Source of the DNA: Desulfobacteraceae bacterium
Lineage (GTDB): Bacteria; Desulfobacterota; Desulfobacteria; Desulfobacterales; SURF-15
Direction of reading: 5' to 3'
DNA length: 23,588 nt
Assembly (NCBI GenBank): GCA_003599475.1
Contig: QZKK01000134.1
Location: forward strand, 1 to 23,588
Shown here: positions 7,714-15,585 of the stretch, in pieces
Position numbering within the stretch: the stretch's first letter is position 1
Layout of the letters: each line of letters begins with the position of its first letter
Notes under the pieces: generated by a model
The model's database searches: none
The model's input: the letters and a program-made list of their open reading frames with translations, nothing else
Told to the model about the DNA's origin: nothing
Translations under genes and position numbers: made by a program

Positions 7714-8703
7714 ATGGCAAAAAGACTCAAGTGGGCCGAGCGTACAAGCATTGCGGTTCTAGTCGTGTTTTGTTCTTGTTTACATGTCGAAGCTGCCATG
7801 GACAAAGTGCACATCAGAGCCGCGACAAACGTCGCCAATACCGACTTGATGGCCCGGACCATGGAACATTTTTTAAAGGTTCTGGAAAAAAAAGGAGGGG
7901 GGAAGATCACGTATGAAATGCATCCCGGCGGCGCTTTGGGGACCGTCAGAGATGTACATGAAGCCATGCAGGCAAACGCCATACAGATGTTTTCGGGAAC
8001 TGTGGGGGACCTCGCTGCGTACGACCCTGTATGCGATATCAGCAACTTTCCCTATCTGTATACCAGTGCGGATCAAGGCAACAGGATTTGGGAGAAAATC
8101 GGACCTGAATTTTATGACGGTGTGGCCGAAAGATCCGGATGGAGAGTGCTTTACACCTGGGTTGGAGCGCCGCGGGATCTGACTGCAAAGAAGCTGCTTA
8201 CAAAACCCGAAGAAGTCGCCGGTCTGAAGATAAGAGTTCCGAACTGGCCGATTTTTATAACGTATTTTAAGAAATATCTGAAGGCTTCCCCGACGGTGAT
8301 CTCATTTGGAGAGTTGTATACGGCTTTAAAAACGGGCGTAGTCGATGCTCAGGAGAACCCTGTTTATCGGAGTGTTGCATCCGGTTTCTTTGATGTTACA
8401 CCATATAATATTCGAACCCAGCACAGTTATGATCTGAACGACGTGCATGTTTCGGAAAAGTTCTGGCAGAGTCTTTCGCCGGAATTACGAAAGATATTCA
8501 TCGATGCTGCGGCCGAATCGAGGAAGTGGACCCTCGGTGAAAGCGGCAGGCTCATCAACGAAAGCATCGGCGAGGCAGTGACCAAATACAATGCGAATTT
8601 CATTCAGCCCGATATGGCGGCATTCCAGAAGTCAGCGAATGGATTGGAAGAGGACTTTCCCCAGTTAAAGGATCTTGTAAAAAAGATCCGATCGACCAAA
8701 TGA
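7714..8703 (+). CDS. TRAP transporter solute-binding protein (DctP family), set 1
   Basis: The 329-residue protein starts with a Sec-type signal peptide (Lys/Arg-rich start, hydrophobic AVLVVFCSCL, probable cleavage near VEA). The mature part has the DctP hallmarks: PGGALGTVRDVHEA near the first third, then LKIRVP, whose Arg normally grips the ligand carboxylate, and ELYTALKTGVVDAQENP. It would act in the periplasm, delivering an organic anion to the QM membrane pair encoded next. The ATG at 7714 is chosen because it begins the signal peptide and follows AGGATGG. It lies 34 bases after etfA, inside the operon. The ligand cannot be predicted. Confidence 0.9.
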   Translation: MAKRLKWAERTSIAVLVVFCSCLHVEAAMDKVHIRAATNVANTDLMARTMEHFLKVLEKKGGGKITYEMHPGGALGTVRDVHEAMQANAIQMFSGTVGDLAAYDPVCDISNFPYLYTSADQGNRIWEKIGPEFYDGVAERSGWRVLYTWVGAPRDLTAKKLLTKPEEVAGLKIRVPNWPIFITYFKKYLKASPTVISFGELYTALKTGVVDAQENPVYRSVASGFFDVTPYNIRTQHSYDLNDVHVSEKFWQSLSPELRKIFIDAAAESRKWTLGESGRLINESIGEAVTKYNANFIQPDMAAFQKSANGLEEDFPQLKDLVKKIRSTK

Positions 8704-8718
8704 TTCCCTTCAGCGGTG

Positions 8719-8763
8719 AGGCCTGCATTCCGGACGCATTCGATAGCTCGTGGATGCAGGCCT
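8719..8763 (+). promoter_or_regulatory. dctP-dctQ intergenic hairpin, set 1
   Basis: A perfect 10-bp inverted repeat, AGGCCTGCAT (8719-8728) and ATGCAGGCCT (8754-8763), encloses a 25-base loop just after the dctP stop. No T-run follows, so it is more likely an mRNA-stabilising or partial attenuating element than a full terminator. It would favour high binding-protein output relative to the membrane subunits. Confidence 0.6.
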
Positions 8764-8791
8764 TACAAGAAAAAGAAGAGTTGCGGTGAGC

Positions 8792-9301
8792 ATGGTAAGA
8801 CTCTCAAGAAAACTTTCTTCATTGTGCGACTCGATCAATAAATGCGTCGTGAACATTTCTGCCGTGCTCCTCTTTCTCATGCTGATATTTTCGGTCATCG
8901 CTATTTTTTTCAGATATTTTTTAGGTAACCCCCTGGCCTGGGCCGAGGATATCCTGCTGCCTGCATTCGTGTGGATGTCGTTGCTCGGCATAAGCATCGC
9001 ATTCCGCGCATCGAGCCATATGGCAATCGAATCCTTCATCAACCTGCTGTCTTCACAAAAGAGAGAAAAGCTGATCATCGCCGGGCAATCGATGATTGTC
9101 GGGCTCAGTGTTTTTTTGACAATAGAGGGTGTAAAAATGGTTTTCGCGACAACGAGTACAAGGTGGGGAGTGCTTCAGCTTCCGCCGACTTATTTCTATA
9201 TCTCATTTCCGTTCGCCTTTTCGTTGATATCCATTTACGGCATCGATGAGATTATCAGAAAAACCGTCGAATTTGACGAATCAATGATCAGAGCTTCGTA
9301 G
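8792..9301 (+). CDS. TRAP transporter small permease (DctQ family), set 1
   Basis: The product is a small protein of about 169 residues with four hydrophobic segments. It carries the DctQ signature of an aromatic/Asn-rich loop followed by WAEDILLPAFVWMSLLGISIAFR and a conserved His in SSHMAIE. DctQ forms a membrane complex with the large M subunit. Either the ATG at 8792 or a GTG at 8786 could be the start; the purine run AAGAAGAG is better placed for the GTG, but ATG is kept as the default. It lies between dctP and dctM of the same set. Confidence 0.87.
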   Translation: MVRLSRKLSSLCDSINKCVVNISAVLLFLMLIFSVIAIFFRYFLGNPLAWAEDILLPAFVWMSLLGISIAFRASSHMAIESFINLLSSQKREKLIIAGQSMIVGLSVFLTIEGVKMVFATTSTRWGVLQLPPTYFYISFPFAFSLISIYGIDEIIRKTVEFDESMIRAS

Positions 9302-9331
9302 TGGGTGTAAACGGAGCGGCGAGGGTCTAAG

Positions 9332-10612
9332 ATGGTTTCAATGGGTGTGCTTGTTGTTTTTCTGGGTACATTGGTAGTCGGAATTCCTATTGCGTTTTCA
9401 TTATATTTTACATCTCTTGTCATGCTCATCTCTATGAAGATCCCAGCGATGATCATGGTGCAGCGAGTGATCGGAGGGATTGAAAAATACCCGTTGCTGT
9501 GCGTGCCCTTCTTTATTCTTGCAGGCTCGATGATGAGTGCCGGTGGGATCACGCAGCGGCTGATCCATTTTTCGAATTTGCTTGTCGGTCGTTTCAGGGG
9601 CGCACTGGGGCTCATCAATGTTTTGACCAGCATGTTTTTCGCCGGTATTTCAGGTTCTGCAGTCGCCGATGCAACTTCCTTGGGGTCGATACTGATTCCG
9701 GCGATGAAAAAAGAAGGATACGATCCCGACTTTTCCGCTGCGATCACGGCAAGCTCAGCCGTTTGTGGGCCGATCATTCCGCCGAGCATACCCATGGTGA
9801 TTCTGGGGATCGTCTGCTCCATGCCGATCGGAAGGCTGTTTTTGGCCGGAGCGTTTCCCGGGATTTTGCTGGGTTTATCACTTTTGCTGGGTGCCTATAT
9901 CGCCGCCGTAAGAAATAACTATCCAAAACATGACCCTGCTCCCATCAAGGATATCGTCAAGGGTTTGAGGCAAAGCGCCTCCGCTTTGGCCATGCCGTTC
10001 ATCGTTGTAGGCGGCATCGCCAGCGGGGCCGTGACTGACGCTGAGCTTGGAGTGCTCGCAGCATTGTATGCTCTTATCGTAGGGGTGTTTTTTCACAGAG
10101 AGCTGACCGTTAAAAAAATTTCGGAGTGTCTGAAAGACACGGTTCTGAGTACTGGAATCGTGCTTTTTATACTGGGTACAGCGTCATTGTTCAGCTGGCT
10201 TTTGGCCGTTTCCGGAATTCCTCAGGTTATCGTCAAATCAATTTTTGCACTGACCGATAATCCGGTTCTCATCATCCTTCTGATCATCCTGCTTTTGCTT
10301 GCAATCGGGACGATCATGGATGGCGTAGCCGCCATCCTGCTGCTTGCTCCGATCCTATTGCCCATGAGCAGCAGGATCGGAATGGATCCTCTGCATTTCG
10401 GCGTTATGATCGTTTTTGCACTGATGCTGGGTCTTTTGACCCCACCGATCGGCATTACATTGATTATCTCAGCAAAATTTGCACAAATTTCATTACTGCG
10501 TGCGACTAAAGCCGTACTCCCATATTTCGCCATCGGAGTGATTGTACTCTTAATCATTGCATTTTGCCCATGGTTTTCCCTTTACTTACCGAATCTCGTT
10601 TTCGGTCACTGA
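9332..10612 (+). CDS. TRAP transporter large permease (DctM family), set 1
   Basis: The 426-residue, strongly hydrophobic protein has the usual length for DctM and about a dozen predicted membrane spans. The family segment FFAGISGSAVADATSLGSIL and the following GPIIPPSIPMV are both present; they are shared nearly word for word with the M subunits at 16148 and 22965. It is the Na+ or H+ coupled carrier subunit that works with the set 1 binding protein and small permease. It starts 30 bases after dctQ. Confidence 0.93.
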   Translation: MVSMGVLVVFLGTLVVGIPIAFSLYFTSLVMLISMKIPAMIMVQRVIGGIEKYPLLCVPFFILAGSMMSAGGITQRLIHFSNLLVGRFRGALGLINVLTSMFFAGISGSAVADATSLGSILIPAMKKEGYDPDFSAAITASSAVCGPIIPPSIPMVILGIVCSMPIGRLFLAGAFPGILLGLSLLLGAYIAAVRNNYPKHDPAPIKDIVKGLRQSASALAMPFIVVGGIASGAVTDAELGVLAALYALIVGVFFHRELTVKKISECLKDTVLSTGIVLFILGTASLFSWLLAVSGIPQVIVKSIFALTDNPVLIILLIILLLLAIGTIMDGVAAILLLAPILLPMSSRIGMDPLHFGVMIVFALMLGLLTPPIGITLIISAKFAQISLLRATKAVLPYFAIGVIVLLIIAFCPWFSLYLPNLVFGH

Positions 10613-10700
10613 TGCATGGATGAGCCCAGGCATCCAGCTCGAAGGATCGTCATGCTGGAGCGACAGATATGAAGCATCTCGTACCGGCATATGAAGAGAA

Positions 10701-10719
10701 CCGGAGCTTACATCTCCGG
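10701..10719 (+). promoter_or_regulatory. Hairpin abutting the ribosome site of the membrane Fe-S gene
   Basis: CCGGAG and CTCCGG pair around a 7-base loop, and the 3' arm runs directly into the G-rich stretch that serves as the ribosome site for the ATG at 10728. In RNA it could limit initiation. Confidence 0.35.
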
Positions 10720-10727
10720 GGGTGGCA

Positions 10728-12731
10728 ATGCTGACGATTTCAGAGAGAATCGGTTACTTCATCATCCTCCTCCTTTCCTTGGGAGTATCCATTCGTGTTT
10801 TTGCCGCGCGCCGCATGGCGATTCGCCGCGGCCGGATATCAGAGAGCGGGGCGGCAAAAACCGCAGGGGCTTGGCGGCGGGTGCTTGTCAACATCGCCGG
10901 GCAATGGTCGGCGCTTCAGAATACACGGTTCCACGATCTGGCCGGCGTTCAGCATGTACTGATTTTCTGGGGAAGCATTTTTTTTCTGGCAAGCTACTTG
11001 CTGGTTATCGTCGTCGGCGATTCGTTCGGGTTAGGACCGGCCGTCCGAGATTCCGCATTCTTGAAACCGGCTATCGTTGCAGGCGATATTGCCGGGGTGT
11101 CGATTCTGACCGGACTGTTCTGGGGCCTTCTGCGAAGATCGATTTCAAGGCCCGCAAGACTCGGATCCGATTACGAAGCGGGCAAATTTTTCCTGATCGT
11201 TTTCGCCGCATTTCTGCTCATAGGCGCTTACTACGCAATAGAGGGGATCCGTCTGAACCTTGGGCTTATCTTCTGGGCAGGTCCGATATCGGCTTTGTGC
11301 GCCCGGATCATTTCTTTCCTCGCGGGTGGAACAAGCGCCCAGCAGGCCTTGTTCCCGTTTTTGTGGTGGAGTCAGACGCTTCTTTCGGCAGGGTTTATTC
11401 TGTACATACCCTTTTCCAGCCATCAGCACCCCTTCTTTGCCCCGGTGACGATTTTTCAGGGACCCCACCGGTTGCGCGGGCGGCTTTCCGGAGTCGCAAT
11501 GAACGATTCGTACGCAGGGATTTCCAAACCGGAGAATTTTTCACGAAGGCAGCTTACCGAGCTTTACGCCTGCACGCAGTGCGGGCGATGCCAGGATGCA
11601 TGCCCGGCCTCTGCGGCCGGAAAGCCGCTTTCTCCCAAACGGATCGTCCAGAAGCTGAAAGACAACATGGATGCCTATTCCGGCATCGGAAGGTTCTGGA
11701 GAAAACCGAACGATGAAGGTGGCAAATGCCGTGTGCCCATGGCAAGGGGGCTCTCCGATGACGAGCTCTGGTCGTGCACCACCTGCATGGCCTGCATCGA
11801 AGAATGTCCGGTTTTTGTCTCCGCGCTCGATAAACTCATCGATGTGCGCAGAGACCGCGTGCTTGTGAAGGCAACCTTCTTTGCAGAGATGACCAATCTC
11901 TTTAATGACATAGAAACATTCGGGGACAGCTTCGGCAAAGGAAGGGCCTTTCGGGAAGACTGGCTGATGGGAAAAGATGTCAAGGTATTGAAGCCGTCCG
12001 ATCAGACCGGTACCCTCTTCTGGGTAGGGTGTTTAGGGGCTTTTCATGATCGCACGAAAATCGTAGCCGCCGCTTTCATCGACTTGCTGAAAAAATACGA
12101 ACCGGATTTCGCCATTCTGGGCAAAGCCGAGATGTGCTGCGGAGACCCCGGTCGAAGGCTGGGCAATGAATACCTATTTCAGAAACTGGCTCGCAAGAAT
12201 ATCGAGGCTTTGAACACCCTTCATTTCGATAGAATCGTAACTTACTGCCCGCACTGCTATAACACCCTGAAGAACGAATATCCTGATCTGGGCGGCAGGT
12301 TCGAGGTTTTTCATTATACAGAACTGCTGGCTGAATGGATTCGGCGGGAACAGACGAAGGTATCGGGAAATTCAGATCGCCGGCTTGTCTTCCATGATCC
12401 CTGCTATCTTGCCAGAGGAAACAACCTTGTGGCTGCGCCGAGGGAAATCCTCAAATCCATAACCGGTGCAAAGACTTCCGAAGCGTGCGGCAGCAAAGAG
12501 AAGACCTTTTGTTGCGGAGGCGGAGGAGGGCAGATGTGGGTGCGAGAGACAGGAGGCGATCGGATCAATGAGCTGCGCGTCAAACAGCTGGCCGCAGGCT
12601 GTCCGGATGTCATCGCGACATCCTGTCCCTACTGTATGGTCATGATCGAAGACGGTCTGAAATCGCTGCCGGGATTGGAAACACTGAAGTGTAAGGATCT
12701 GATCGAAATTGTGCGTGACGGCATTTCGTAA
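10728..12731 (+). CDS. Membrane-bound Fe-S oxidoreductase, probable ETF:menaquinone oxidoreductase (EMO/DUF224 type)
   Basis: The 667 residues fuse three parts. The N-terminal half (about 1-250) is a NarI/HdrE-like membrane domain with candidate heme-b histidines H76 and H232/H234. Two [4Fe-4S] motifs follow: C282, C285, C288, C292 and C350, C353, C356, C360. Two HdrD-type CCG domains close the protein: C435, C470-C471, C507, C510 and C559, C595-C596, C633, C636. Proteins of this layout in syntrophs and sulfate reducers are proposed to carry electrons from ETF to menaquinone. It sits 24 bases before the ETF beta gene, supporting that role. ATG 10728 is used; GTG at 10722 is an alternative. 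No part is missing. Confidence 0.88.
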   Translation: MLTISERIGYFIILLLSLGVSIRVFAARRMAIRRGRISESGAAKTAGAWRRVLVNIAGQWSALQNTRFHDLAGVQHVLIFWGSIFFLASYLLVIVVGDSFGLGPAVRDSAFLKPAIVAGDIAGVSILTGLFWGLLRRSISRPARLGSDYEAGKFFLIVFAAFLLIGAYYAIEGIRLNLGLIFWAGPISALCARIISFLAGGTSAQQALFPFLWWSQTLLSAGFILYIPFSSHQHPFFAPVTIFQGPHRLRGRLSGVAMNDSYAGISKPENFSRRQLTELYACTQCGRCQDACPASAAGKPLSPKRIVQKLKDNMDAYSGIGRFWRKPNDEGGKCRVPMARGLSDDELWSCTTCMACIEECPVFVSALDKLIDVRRDRVLVKATFFAEMTNLFNDIETFGDSFGKGRAFREDWLMGKDVKVLKPSDQTGTLFWVGCLGAFHDRTKIVAAAFIDLLKKYEPDFAILGKAEMCCGDPGRRLGNEYLFQKLARKNIEALNTLHFDRIVTYCPHCYNTLKNEYPDLGGRFEVFHYTELLAEWIRREQTKVSGNSDRRLVFHDPCYLARGNNLVAAPREILKSITGAKTSEACGSKEKTFCCGGGGGQMWVRETGGDRINELRVKQLAAGCPDVIATSCPYCMVMIEDGLKSLPGLETLKCKDLIEIVRDGIS

Positions 12732-12755
12732 CTTCACTTGTCGATAGAGAGTAGA

Positions 12756-13661
12756 ATGAAAGTCGTTGTACTGATCAAAACCGTCCAGTACGTTTATGCT
12801 CAAACCGGGACCGAGATCGGGAAAAATTATATCGGTCCGGACGATGTCATCCCGATCATCAATCCTCTCGATGCCTACGCCCTCGAATTTGCTCTGTCGT
12901 TAAAGGACAAATTTCCCGATGCACAGATCACCGCAGCCACATTGGGGGGCAGTTCCGCCAGAGACGGCCTGAAAAAGTGTCTTGCGGTGGGAGCCGACAA
13001 GGCCGTTCACGTATGCTGCCCGGATTCGGATATGGAAAGATTCGATTCCTGGACCGTTGCCGCAACCCTTTCCTCCTGGATGCGGCAGTACCCCTATGAC
13101 CTTATTCTTACCGGCAAACAGGCCATCGATGGTCATTCAGGCCTTGCAGGCCCGTACCTGGCCGAAATACTCGACCTCCCGCACGTTTCCGGTGTGGTCA
13201 AACTTGATCTCGATCGGGAAAACAAAAAGGCGCTACTTCAGAGAGCGGTCGAAAGGGGGGACAGGGAGATTTTGGAGTGCAGGCTTCCTGCGCTTTTTAC
13301 GATCGACAGGAACATCCTGGCGCCCCGATATCCCACTCTTTCCGGCAGGATCAAAGCCGAAAAAAAGACGATCGAAACCGTGCCGATGGAAGCACTGGTA
13401 TATGTGGATAAAACGCCATCTTCAGATCTTAATTGGATTGTGACCGAGAGTATCTCCAGTCCGAAGCCCAAGCAAAAATCGAAGCCGCCGGCGCAGAAAA
13501 AAATATCTGCCGCGGATCGTCTGCAGCTCCTGATGAAAGGCGGCAAAAAAGAGCGGAAAGAGGATTCCAAGTTGATCGATGCCGATTCCGATAAAGCGAT
13601 CTCTGAAATCGAGCGGATCTTGAAGGAACACGAGATCGTGGTGGATCAAGTGGATCATTAG
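12756..13661 (+). CDS. etfB: Electron transfer flavoprotein, beta subunit
   Basis: MKVVVLIKTV is the canonical ETF beta N-terminus. NPLDAYALEFAL (36-47), LGGSSARDGLKKCLAVGADKA (63-83), the nucleotide-binding segment TGKQAIDGHSGLAGPYLA (119-136) and PRYPTLSGRIKAEKK (190-204) are all recognisable. At 301 residues it is longer than the roughly 250-265 usual for the family. The extra part is a Lys/Pro-rich linker (about 236-250) and a charged tail with AADRLQLLMKGG. ETF beta pairs with ETF alpha to shuttle electrons from flavin dehydrogenases. The ATG at 12756 is preceded by GAGAG; an in-frame TTG at 12738 is less likely. It follows the membrane Fe-S gene by 24 bases. Confidence 0.92.
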   Translation: MKVVVLIKTVQYVYAQTGTEIGKNYIGPDDVIPIINPLDAYALEFALSLKDKFPDAQITAATLGGSSARDGLKKCLAVGADKAVHVCCPDSDMERFDSWTVAATLSSWMRQYPYDLILTGKQAIDGHSGLAGPYLAEILDLPHVSGVVKLDLDRENKKALLQRAVERGDREILECRLPALFTIDRNILAPRYPTLSGRIKAEKKTIETVPMEALVYVDKTPSSDLNWIVTESISSPKPKQKSKPPAQKKISAADRLQLLMKGGKKERKEDSKLIDADSDKAISEIERILKEHEIVVDQVDH

Positions 13662-13742
13662 GTCCGGATCTTACCGGAGGCTTTGGGCTGGCGACGGCAA
13701 GGGGACATTCAGATGAATCGAATAACAGCCTGAGGATTTACC

Positions 13743-14495
13743 ATGAACCTGAATTTACATGATAAAGTAGCTCTCGTAACCGGCGGCGCAAGCGGGCTCG
13801 GTGCCGCCATCGCAGCCGATCTGCATGGAGAAGGGGCAAAAATAGCCCTGCTGGACGTCGATACCGCGAAGGCTGAAGCGGTAGTCGATACCATCGATCG
13901 CTCGCGCAAAAGGGCGGTTGCATGCAAAGCCGATGTGGTTGACATGGAACAGGTACAGACCTCTGTCGATCGGATTCTGGAGCTTTTCGGCAGTATCGAT
14001 ATCCTGGTCAACAGCGCCGGTATCCTGATGTCCCGGCCGATCGAAGAAATCAGCGTCGAGGATTTTGAAAGGGTCATCAGAGTCAATTTAACCGGCACCT
14101 TTATCATGTGCAAAGCCGTGGTTCCGGTGATGAAAAAGCAGCGGAGAGGAAAAATCGTCAATATCGCATCTTTAGGCGGGCGCACCGGTCGTCCCGGGGT
14201 AGGGGTCAGCTATGCGGCATCCAAATCCGGGGTCATCGGTTTGACGCAGACTTTGGCGCGAGAGCTCGGAAAATACGGCATTTATGCCAACTCCGTGGCC
14301 CCCGGTCCCATCATGACCGAAATGACCTTGAAGGCCCCCCAGGAACTGTTTGCGGTTTGGCGTGCCAGCCGGGCCGTAGACAGGGATGGGATTCCCAAAG
14401 ATGTCGCCGATGCCGTCCTTTTTCTGGCATCGGACATGTCGGATTGGGTCACCGGAGCGACGCTGGATGTCAACGGCGGTATCTACATCGGTTAG
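13743..14495 (+). CDS. Short-chain dehydrogenase/reductase 1
   Basis: The 250-residue classical SDR has the cofactor motif TGGASGLG at 13-20 and NSAG at 90-93. The full catalytic tetrad is N115 (RVNLTGT), S143, Y157 and K161 (YAASK), and the C-terminal region has VTGATLDVNGG. Such enzymes interconvert a secondary alcohol and a ketone with NAD(P). LLDVD after the second strand favours NAD(H), since Asp there excludes the 2'-phosphate of NADP. GAGG lies eight bases before the ATG. It is the last gene of the first cluster, 81 bases after etfB. The substrate is unknown. Confidence 0.92.
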   Translation: MNLNLHDKVALVTGGASGLGAAIAADLHGEGAKIALLDVDTAKAEAVVDTIDRSRKRAVACKADVVDMEQVQTSVDRILELFGSIDILVNSAGILMSRPIEEISVEDFERVIRVNLTGTFIMCKAVVPVMKKQRRGKIVNIASLGGRTGRPGVGVSYAASKSGVIGLTQTLARELGKYGIYANSVAPGPIMTEMTLKAPQELFAVWRASRAVDRDGIPKDVADAVLFLASDMSDWVTGATLDVNGGIYIG

Positions 14496-14596
14496 ATGCC
14501 CGAATTTTCCTGAAGTCTACTTTCAGAGAGATATCCGCTGCAAAAAGTGAGGGGGGGTGAAAAGAACTTTCGCTGGTTATCTGAAAAGCCCCAGTT

Positions 14597-14621
14597 GGCC
14601 CGTGTGTGTCCAGGGCGGGCC
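14597..14621 (+). terminator. Possible weak terminator or leader hairpin
   Basis: GGCCCG and CGGGCC pair perfectly around a 13-base loop and are followed by TTAAT, a poor T-run. It lies in the 229-base gap (14496-14724) between SDR 1 and TRAP set 2, the likeliest operon boundary. The same gap has a longer-range inverted pair, CTGAAGT (14510-14516) and ACTTCAG (14666-14672). I found no convincing promoter in this gap. Confidence 0.35.
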
Positions 14622-14724
14622 TTAATCGACCTGCTCGCTTGAGCTTTGCCCTGACTGTAAAGACTACTTCAGCGGAAAAGTGAAGAGCAACGAACAAAAA
14701 GCATTCAAAAAAGGAGTCGTGAAA

Positions 14725-15399
14725 ATGAATAAACGTAAACTCAACAGTCTCTTCATTCTCGGAATCATCGGATTGATTTCACTTCCCGCTGCACCCGGGC
14801 TCACAGCAGATAAGCCGATCGTGCTGAAATTTGCCCACAACGACTCTGCGACCCTGCAGACCGTGAAGCAGGCCGGCGCTCTGGCCATGAAATACTTCCT
14901 GGAGAAAGAATCGGCAGGGCGGTTGAAAATGGAAGTTTATCCTGCCGGCCAGTTGGGAGGCGAAAAAGAAAATGTCGAGGGGACCATGAACGGCACGATT
15001 CAGATCACTGCCGCCTCAGACGGCGCCCTGGCATCTTTTGTTCCCGAGATCATGTCGGCAAGCGTACCATACTCGGTAAAAAGCCCGGCCGTCATGTGGG
15101 ATGTGCTGGATAATTCAAAATGGTCCGATGATCTGAAAGTGGTTGTCAAGAGGGCATCAAAGATCGCAACAACCGTCATGCGATCGACAAGTCAGTTTAA
15201 CGACGTGGTCGGAGTGGATATTCTGGTCGGCAAAGGAATGCAAGTCACCTATCTTACACCGGAACAGCTCGAGCTGTTCAGAACGAAAGCACAAGAAGCG
15301 GTGAAGAGTTTTATTGTCGGCAAGATCGGAGAAGAGTGGGTCAAAAAATTCGGCGAGGCATGTAAGGAAGCAGAAGAAAGGCTTGCAAAAGAAAATTAA
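14725..15399 (+). CDS. Internally shortened TRAP solute-binding protein (DctP family), set 2
   Basis: Only 224 residues against about 330-345 for intact DctP. The signal peptide (MNKRKLNSLFILGIIGLISL, cleavage near LTA) and first lobe are normal up to VMWDVLDNS. The sequence then jumps to KWSDDLKVVVKRASKIA, which aligns with the C-terminal helices that follow NDKWYQSLPKDLQ in the set 3 protein. About 125 residues are lost in frame, including the KIRV arginine, the TALQTGVVDGQENP segment and most of the second lobe, so ordinary ligand binding is unlikely. A good ribosome site (AAGGAG, eight bases before ATG 14725) and the open frame suggest it is still translated. It is a degenerate gene, a new minimal form, or an assembly artefact. 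Confidence 0.8.
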   Translation: MNKRKLNSLFILGIIGLISLPAAPGLTADKPIVLKFAHNDSATLQTVKQAGALAMKYFLEKESAGRLKMEVYPAGQLGGEKENVEGTMNGTIQITAASDGALASFVPEIMSASVPYSVKSPAVMWDVLDNSKWSDDLKVVVKRASKIATTVMRSTSQFNDVVGVDILVGKGMQVTYLTPEQLELFRTKAQEAVKSFIVGKIGEEWVKKFGEACKEAEERLAKEN

Positions 15400-15419
15400 T
15401 GCTCCCAGTGGCCTGCAAC

Positions 15420-15444
15420 GATTTCTGTAGATCGCACAGAAATC
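15420..15444 (+). promoter_or_regulatory. 9-bp hairpin after shortened dctP
   Basis: GATTTCTGT and ACAGAAATC are perfect complements with a 7-base loop, 20 bases past the dctP stop. It contains TTCTG and CAGAA, but with a 9-base rather than 5-base spacer, so I read it as an RNA hairpin and not as a third operator. Confidence 0.45.
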
Positions 15445-15477
15445 AGGAACGATTAATTATCATGGGATAAATTCCAG

Positions 15478-15519
15478 CGTTGGTATCCCCCCGGGATCAT
15501 ACGCGAGGGGATACCAACG
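15478..15519 (+). promoter_or_regulatory. dctP-dctQ intergenic hairpin, set 2
   Basis: The arms 15478-15490 (CGTTGGTATCCCC) and 15507-15519 (GGGGATACCAACG) are perfect 13-bp complements around a 16-base loop. No T-run follows. It occupies the same position as the hairpins in TRAP sets 1 and 3 and likely governs transcript stability or partial readthrough. Confidence 0.6.
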
Positions 15520-15585
15520 ATTCATCGACACGCGCGGTTTCAGATTAGCCAATTATGATCAATATAATGGATTCGAGATAACCTC

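Noticed and set aside
10691..11716. A 341-codon + strand frame overlapping the membrane Fe-S gene
   Set aside because: Its translation is Arg/Ser/Pro-rich with no motif, while the overlapping frame carries the complete heme, ferredoxin and CCG signatures.
14496..14724. A riboswitch or small RNA in the gap before TRAP set 2
   Set aside because: There are hairpins and inverted pairs, but I could match no known riboswitch core and saw no convincing promoter.
15420..15444. A further copy of the TTCTR-N5-CAGAA operator
   Set aside because: The half-sites are present but the spacer is nine bases, which would rotate one half-site; a simple hairpin explains it better.
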